Assembly: GCA_029931535.1 (NCBI GenBank) | Contig: JAQPZY010001684.1 | Location: 2,357,001-2,421,000, forward strand | DNA: 64,000 nt | Reading direction: 5' to 3' | DNA from: Margaritifera margaritifera | Taxonomy: Eukaryota > Mollusca > Bivalvia > Unionida > Margaritiferidae | Shown here: piece after piece, positions 11,026-64,000 of the stretch | How the letters are laid out: the number at the start of each line of letters is the position of its first letter | Position numbering within the stretch: the first letter of the stretch is position 1 | The notes under the pieces: generated by a model | Database searches by the model: none | The model's input: the letters and a program-made list of their open reading frames with translations, nothing else | What the model was told of the DNA's origin: nothing | Program-made: the position numbers and the translations under genes

Positions 11026-12741
11026 GTTGACTGTACCTGCTTCCTCTTTGTTATCACAGTGATCAGCAGTGAAATATTGAGTGTATTATCTGAATAAGGA
11101 CTGTACCTGCTTCCTCTTTGTTATCATAGTGATCAGCACTAAAATATTGAGTGTATTATCTGATAATAAGAGTTAACTGTACCTACTTCCTCTTTGTTAT
11201 CATAGTGATTAGCAATGAAATATTGAGTGTATTATCTGATAATAAGAGTTAACTGTACCTACTTTCTCTTTGTTATCACAGTGATCAGCCATGAAATATT
11301 GAGTGTATTATCTGATAATAAGAGTTAACTGTACCTACTTCCTCTTTGTTATCATAGTGATTAGCAATGAAATATTGAGTGTATTATCTGATAATAAGAG
11401 TTAACTGTACCTACTTCCTCTTTGTTATCATAGTGATTAGCAATGAAATATTGAGTGTATTATCTGATAATAAGAGTTAACTGTACCTACTTCCTCTTTG
11501 TTATCATAGTGATTAGCAATGAAATATTGAGTGTATTATCTGATAATAAGAGTTAACTGTACCTACTTTCTCTTTGTTATCACAGTGATCAGTTCTGAAG
11601 TATTGAGTGTATTATCTGGATAATAAGGACTGTACCTGCTTCCTCTTTGTTATCACAGTGATCAGCAGTGAAATATTGAGTGTATTATCTGATAATAAGA
11701 GTTAACTGGACCTGCTTCCTCTTTGTTATCACAGTGATCAGCACTAAAATATTGAGTGTATTATCTGATAATAAGAGTTAACTGGACCTGCTTCCTCTTT
11801 GTTATCATAGTGATCAGCAGTGAAATATTGAGTGTATTATCTGATAATAAGAGTTAACTGGACCTGCTTCCTCTTTGTTATCACAGTGATCAGCACTAAA
11901 ATATTGAGTGTATTATCTGATAATAAGGATTGTACCTGCTTCCTCTTTGTTTTCATAGTGATCAGCAGTGAAATATTGAGTGTATTATCTGATAATAAGA
12001 GTTAACTGGACCTGCTTCCTCTTTGTTATCATAGTGATCAGCAGTGAAATATTGAGTGTATTATCTGATAATAAGAGTTAACTGGACCTGCTTCCTCTTT
12101 GTTATCACAGTGATCAGCACTAAAATATTGAGTGTATTATCTGATAATAAGGATTGTACCTGCTTCCTCTTTGTTTTCATAGTGATCAGCAGTGAAATAT
12201 TGAGTGTATTATCTGATAATAAGAGTTAACTGGACCTGCTTCCTCTTTGTTATCATAGTGATCAGCAGTGAAATATTGAGTGTATTATCTGATAATAAGA
12301 GTTAACTGGACCTGCTTCCTCTTTGTTATCATAGTGATCAGCAGTGAAATATTGAGTGTATTATCTAGATAATAAGAGTTAACTGGACCTGCTTCCTCTT
12401 TGTTATCATAGTGATCAGCAGTGAAATATTGAGTGTATTATCTGATAATAAGAGTTAACTGGACCTGCTTCCTCTTTGTTATCATAGTGATCAGCAGTGA
12501 AATATTGAGTGTATTATCTGATAATAAGAGTTAACTGGACCTGCTTCCTCTTTGTTATCATAGTGATCAGCACTAAAATATTGAGTGTATTATCTGATAA
12601 TAAGGATTGTACCTGCTTCCTCTTTGTTATCAGTGATCTGCAGTGAAATATTGAGTGTATTATCTATATTATCTTCTTTGTTATCACAGTAATAAGCACA
12701 GAAATATTGTGTATTGCCTGAATAATAACAGATGACTATAC
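11026..12741 (-). repeat. 76-bp minisatellite, 22-23 copies, containing copies of the exon 18 end and its 5' splice site
   Basis: On the minus strand each unit reads TCACTGCTGATCACTATGAT then AACAAAGAGGAAGCAG and a GT (GTCCAG, GTACAG or GTACAA), the same as the last coding bases and donor of USP32 exon 18. The copies nearest the exon are the most diverged; the rest are almost identical. Unit variants (GTACCTGC, GGACCTGC, GTACCTAC) group in blocks, and a three-unit block containing the GTTTTCAT variant repeats 225 bp apart, i.e. higher-order structure. Confidence 0.95.
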
Positions 12742-62028
<49,287 letters not shown>

Positions 62029-63278
62029 CTGTGTAACATTTTAAAGGGGAGAAAGGTTATTCCACAACAAGGCCTGGAGATTACAAAACTTTTTTTTGGG
62101 CATGAACTAAAATTTAGTCCTAAATTAGAAATTTAATAATGAAAGTTAGAGTCCAATATTTTCAATGAAACCAATTATTTCTAGTAAAATATGTTTCTTC
62201 AATAATACTTACCTGACCATAATACCTTAGGAGAACTAGTACTACCTCGCAAATCCAGCCCTCCCATGCTAAAACTTGTTAGCTAAAGAGCTAAAAGTTA
62301 TCTGCCCACCTAGGTGGCAGTTAGTGATCTCCCCTTGATACACGGATTGGCGCCAAATCCCATGAATACTTCAGTTACTACTGGAGTGGAAGGCATGCTC
62401 TCTATATGGATGTAACTGTGGGGAGGCTGGGAGGGTTATGTGCATTATGATCAGGTAAGTATTTTTGAAGAAACATATTTTACTTGAAAAAATTGATTTC
62501 TTCTTCAAATACATTACCCGATCATAATACCTTAGAAGAATAGGTAAGAAGTAGAGGGAGTTACATCCCCTTACCCCGGGGAGGCCATCTCCAGTTCCCT
62601 AAGGTATGTAAGACAGTAAGACAGCTTCTAGATAACCTGACTGGAGAATAGACTCCATATGATGGGGAAGGCTTTGAAAGGGAAAATTTGTCCCTCCCGC
62701 AAATCCAGTGCGAGTCTTGAAGCCATGTCCTTATGAAGCTTTCGAACAACCTGGGAAGGTAACGTATTGTGCCATGGCTATAGGTCCTACCATATTGAGC
62801 TGAACCTTTTGGGATGACAGATCTCTGAGATAAAAGCTGGAGAAAGTGGACTCCGATCTCTATCCCAAAGCATGGATAATGTCAGTTAGGCAACAGTTGG
62901 GGCAAATGCAATGCTTGTGGTGACTGCACTAACTTCTAAAGCCAAAATGCTTAGCAAATTCATTTGATCTGTGGTTATTTCCCAATATGCAGAGCGAATA
63001 ACCAATTTTATCCAGGACTAAAGTGCCTGTGTTGATATGTAGTCTTTTCCCTCACTGAGGGGTAAGAGGTGGGATCTCCCTCGACGAACTGGCTCAGTCC
63101 TTTTCAAGTACCACTTGAGAGCTCACACTGGGTCCTGTAGACAACCTTGCGATGAAGTGTCCAGAGTAGACAGGGATTTCACTACAAAAATCTGATTCCC
63201 CATGAACAGGAGCCTGTTCTTGGCAATGAAAGCAGGGGCCGTCATGAGGGATGCTGACCTATCTTGTCGGAACTACAA

Positions 63279-63515
63279 TTAGTTCAGGTCAACTGATAGA
63301 GCATGTATTTCACTGATTCTGCCTACAGTCACTAATGCGATGAGGAAGCAAGTCTTATATGAGAGGTGAACCAATGAGGCTATCGAAAGCAGTTTAAATG
63401 ATGTCTTATTCAGCCAGGTTAGTACCCATGATAGATTCCACATTGGGCACAGAGCCAAAGCCTTTTGTACATGTGAAATCAAAATTGGCCAGAAGATCCA
63501 GGATTGTCGAGACAA
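63279..63515 (-). pseudogene. tyrosine recombinase fragment of DIRS-like element
   Basis: LNKTSFKLLSIASLVHLSYK then TCFLIALVTVGRISEIHALS: the helix with the first catalytic Arg region (LALASG-RRSEIHAL in related elements). The family-typical Arg appears as GRISEIHAL. The downstream HxxR and Tyr motifs were not located, so probably inactive. Confidence 0.65.
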
Positions 63516-63749
63516 AGGTTAGGAGTTTGGCATTCCACCTTGTCACAAATAGATCCACCATGCTTCAATCCCAGAGGGCACATATGCGAGTGAAAACCGA
63601 GGTATGAAGTGACCATTCCGTTTGTATCGGCTGATACTTCCGGGTCAGTGACCCTCTAATACATTTAGTTAGCCTGGAATATGACAAACTTGCACGTGGA
63701 TCTGTCACTAAAGACACCACTTTATGTGGATCTGTCGCTGAAGATACCA

Positions 63750-63995
63750 CTATAGAATATCCCAAACAAGGATGCAAAGGCCTGAGGATTTGGTTCCACC
63801 TTGCTGTTTGAGATAAGTCACCCCAGTGGAGTTGTCGGACAGAATGAGAACTCCCTTCCCTTGTAGATCCTCCTGCCACAAGATGGCTTTCATCTCGAGG
63901 ATGTTGATCTGTAAATGATGATCCTGAGGCGGCCACACTCCACTGGCTTCATGGAATGATGGAAGGAAGTGTGCACCCCAGCCCTCTGTGCTCAC
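63750..63995 (-). pseudogene. RNase H-like fragment of DIRS-like element
   Basis: MSTEGWGAHFLPSFHEASGV then WPPQDHHLQINILEMKAILW and LSDNSTGVTYLKQQGG, the usual DIRS RNase H pattern (D-S--GWGA, INVLEL-A, SDN-T-V-YI-KQGG). The RT expected before it is outside the window. Confidence 0.75.
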
Positions 63996-64000
63996 ATATG

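Larger units (their letters stand above)
62185..64000 (-). mobile_element. DIRS-like element, 3' half (RNase H, tyrosine recombinase, terminal region)
   Basis: Minus-strand order fits DIRS: RNase H-like piece at 63995-63750 (STEGWGAHF, SGVWPPQDHHLQINILEMKA, LILSDNSTGVTYLKQQGG), then recombinase-like pieces at 63515-63279 (KTCFLIALVTVGRISEIHAL) and about 63150-63030 (ALKWYLKRTEPVRRGRSHLL). Frames shift between them. The terminal region 62185-62540 holds three copies of the ACCTGATCATAATACC arm, two of which form a stem-loop at 62443-62528. The element continues beyond the right edge. Inserted upstream of USP32 exon 1 of the window. Confidence 0.82.

Noticed and set aside
11026..12741. CRISPR-like regular repeat array
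   Set aside because: No distinct spacers: the whole 76-bp unit is repeated, and the context is an animal intron. The same applies to the other minisatellites.

Overview
This window is nuclear DNA of an animal. It is AT-rich and intron-dominated, with canonical GT-AG introns and many tandem and interspersed repeats. The conserved exons read as a clear USP32-type deubiquitinase. The repeat background (degenerate 125-170 bp arrays with phrases such as TGACCTTGACC, DIRS-like elements, pogo/Tigger-like MITEs, tRNA-like SINEs) is typical of marine invertebrates. I infer a mollusc or another lophotrochozoan, with moderate confidence. There is no sign of bacterial organisation.

The only gene I can establish is a USP32 orthologue on the minus strand. 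Eighteen consecutive internal exons lie between 62028 and 12742 and together encode about 876 residues. In order they give: the end of the DUSP domain (exons 1-2), a ubiquitin-like domain (3-5), the catalytic Cys box (6), the QQHD box (7-8), a CxxC finger segment (10), a second ubiquitin-like segment inserted in the catalytic domain (11-12), a low-complexity linker (13), the rest of the fingers/palm (14-17), and the LKRFQF strand followed by a linker (18). Splice phases agree at every junction. The N-terminal EF-hand part should lie beyond 64000. The final exon(s) with the catalytic His box were not found and should lie beyond position 1, or be lost.

The introns are filled with repeats. Position 1-1000 has two or three weak exon-like stretches on the plus strand. 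1.25-5.05 kb is an internally deleted DIRS-like element with inverted ends. 5.1-8.9 kb holds three minisatellites and two pogo-type MITEs. 9.4-10.7 kb has a degenerate array and a LINE 3' end. 11.0-12.7 kb is a 76-bp minisatellite that runs into exon 18. 13.3-16.6 kb has a second LINE remnant, a pair of TTAA-type MITEs and another pogo MITE. 17-31 kb is mostly degenerate arrays plus SINEs. 31-41 kb has a third DIRS remnant and several minisatellites. 41-50 kb has palindromic MITEs and a (TA)n tract. 51-56 kb has duplicated segments and a deleted Tigger-like element. 57-62 kb has minisatellites, SINE heads and a 170-bp perfect-looking duplication. 62.2 kb to the end is a DIRS-like element with RNase H and tyrosine recombinase relics.

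The most interesting structure is that two USP32 exons (12 and 18) end inside the first unit of a minisatellite. In both, the 5' splice site in use is one member of a tandem series of copied donor sites, and both lie in the variable linkers of the enzyme. A second point of interest is that the TGACCTTGACC arrays carry many perfect nuclear-receptor-type half-sites and DR1 motifs.
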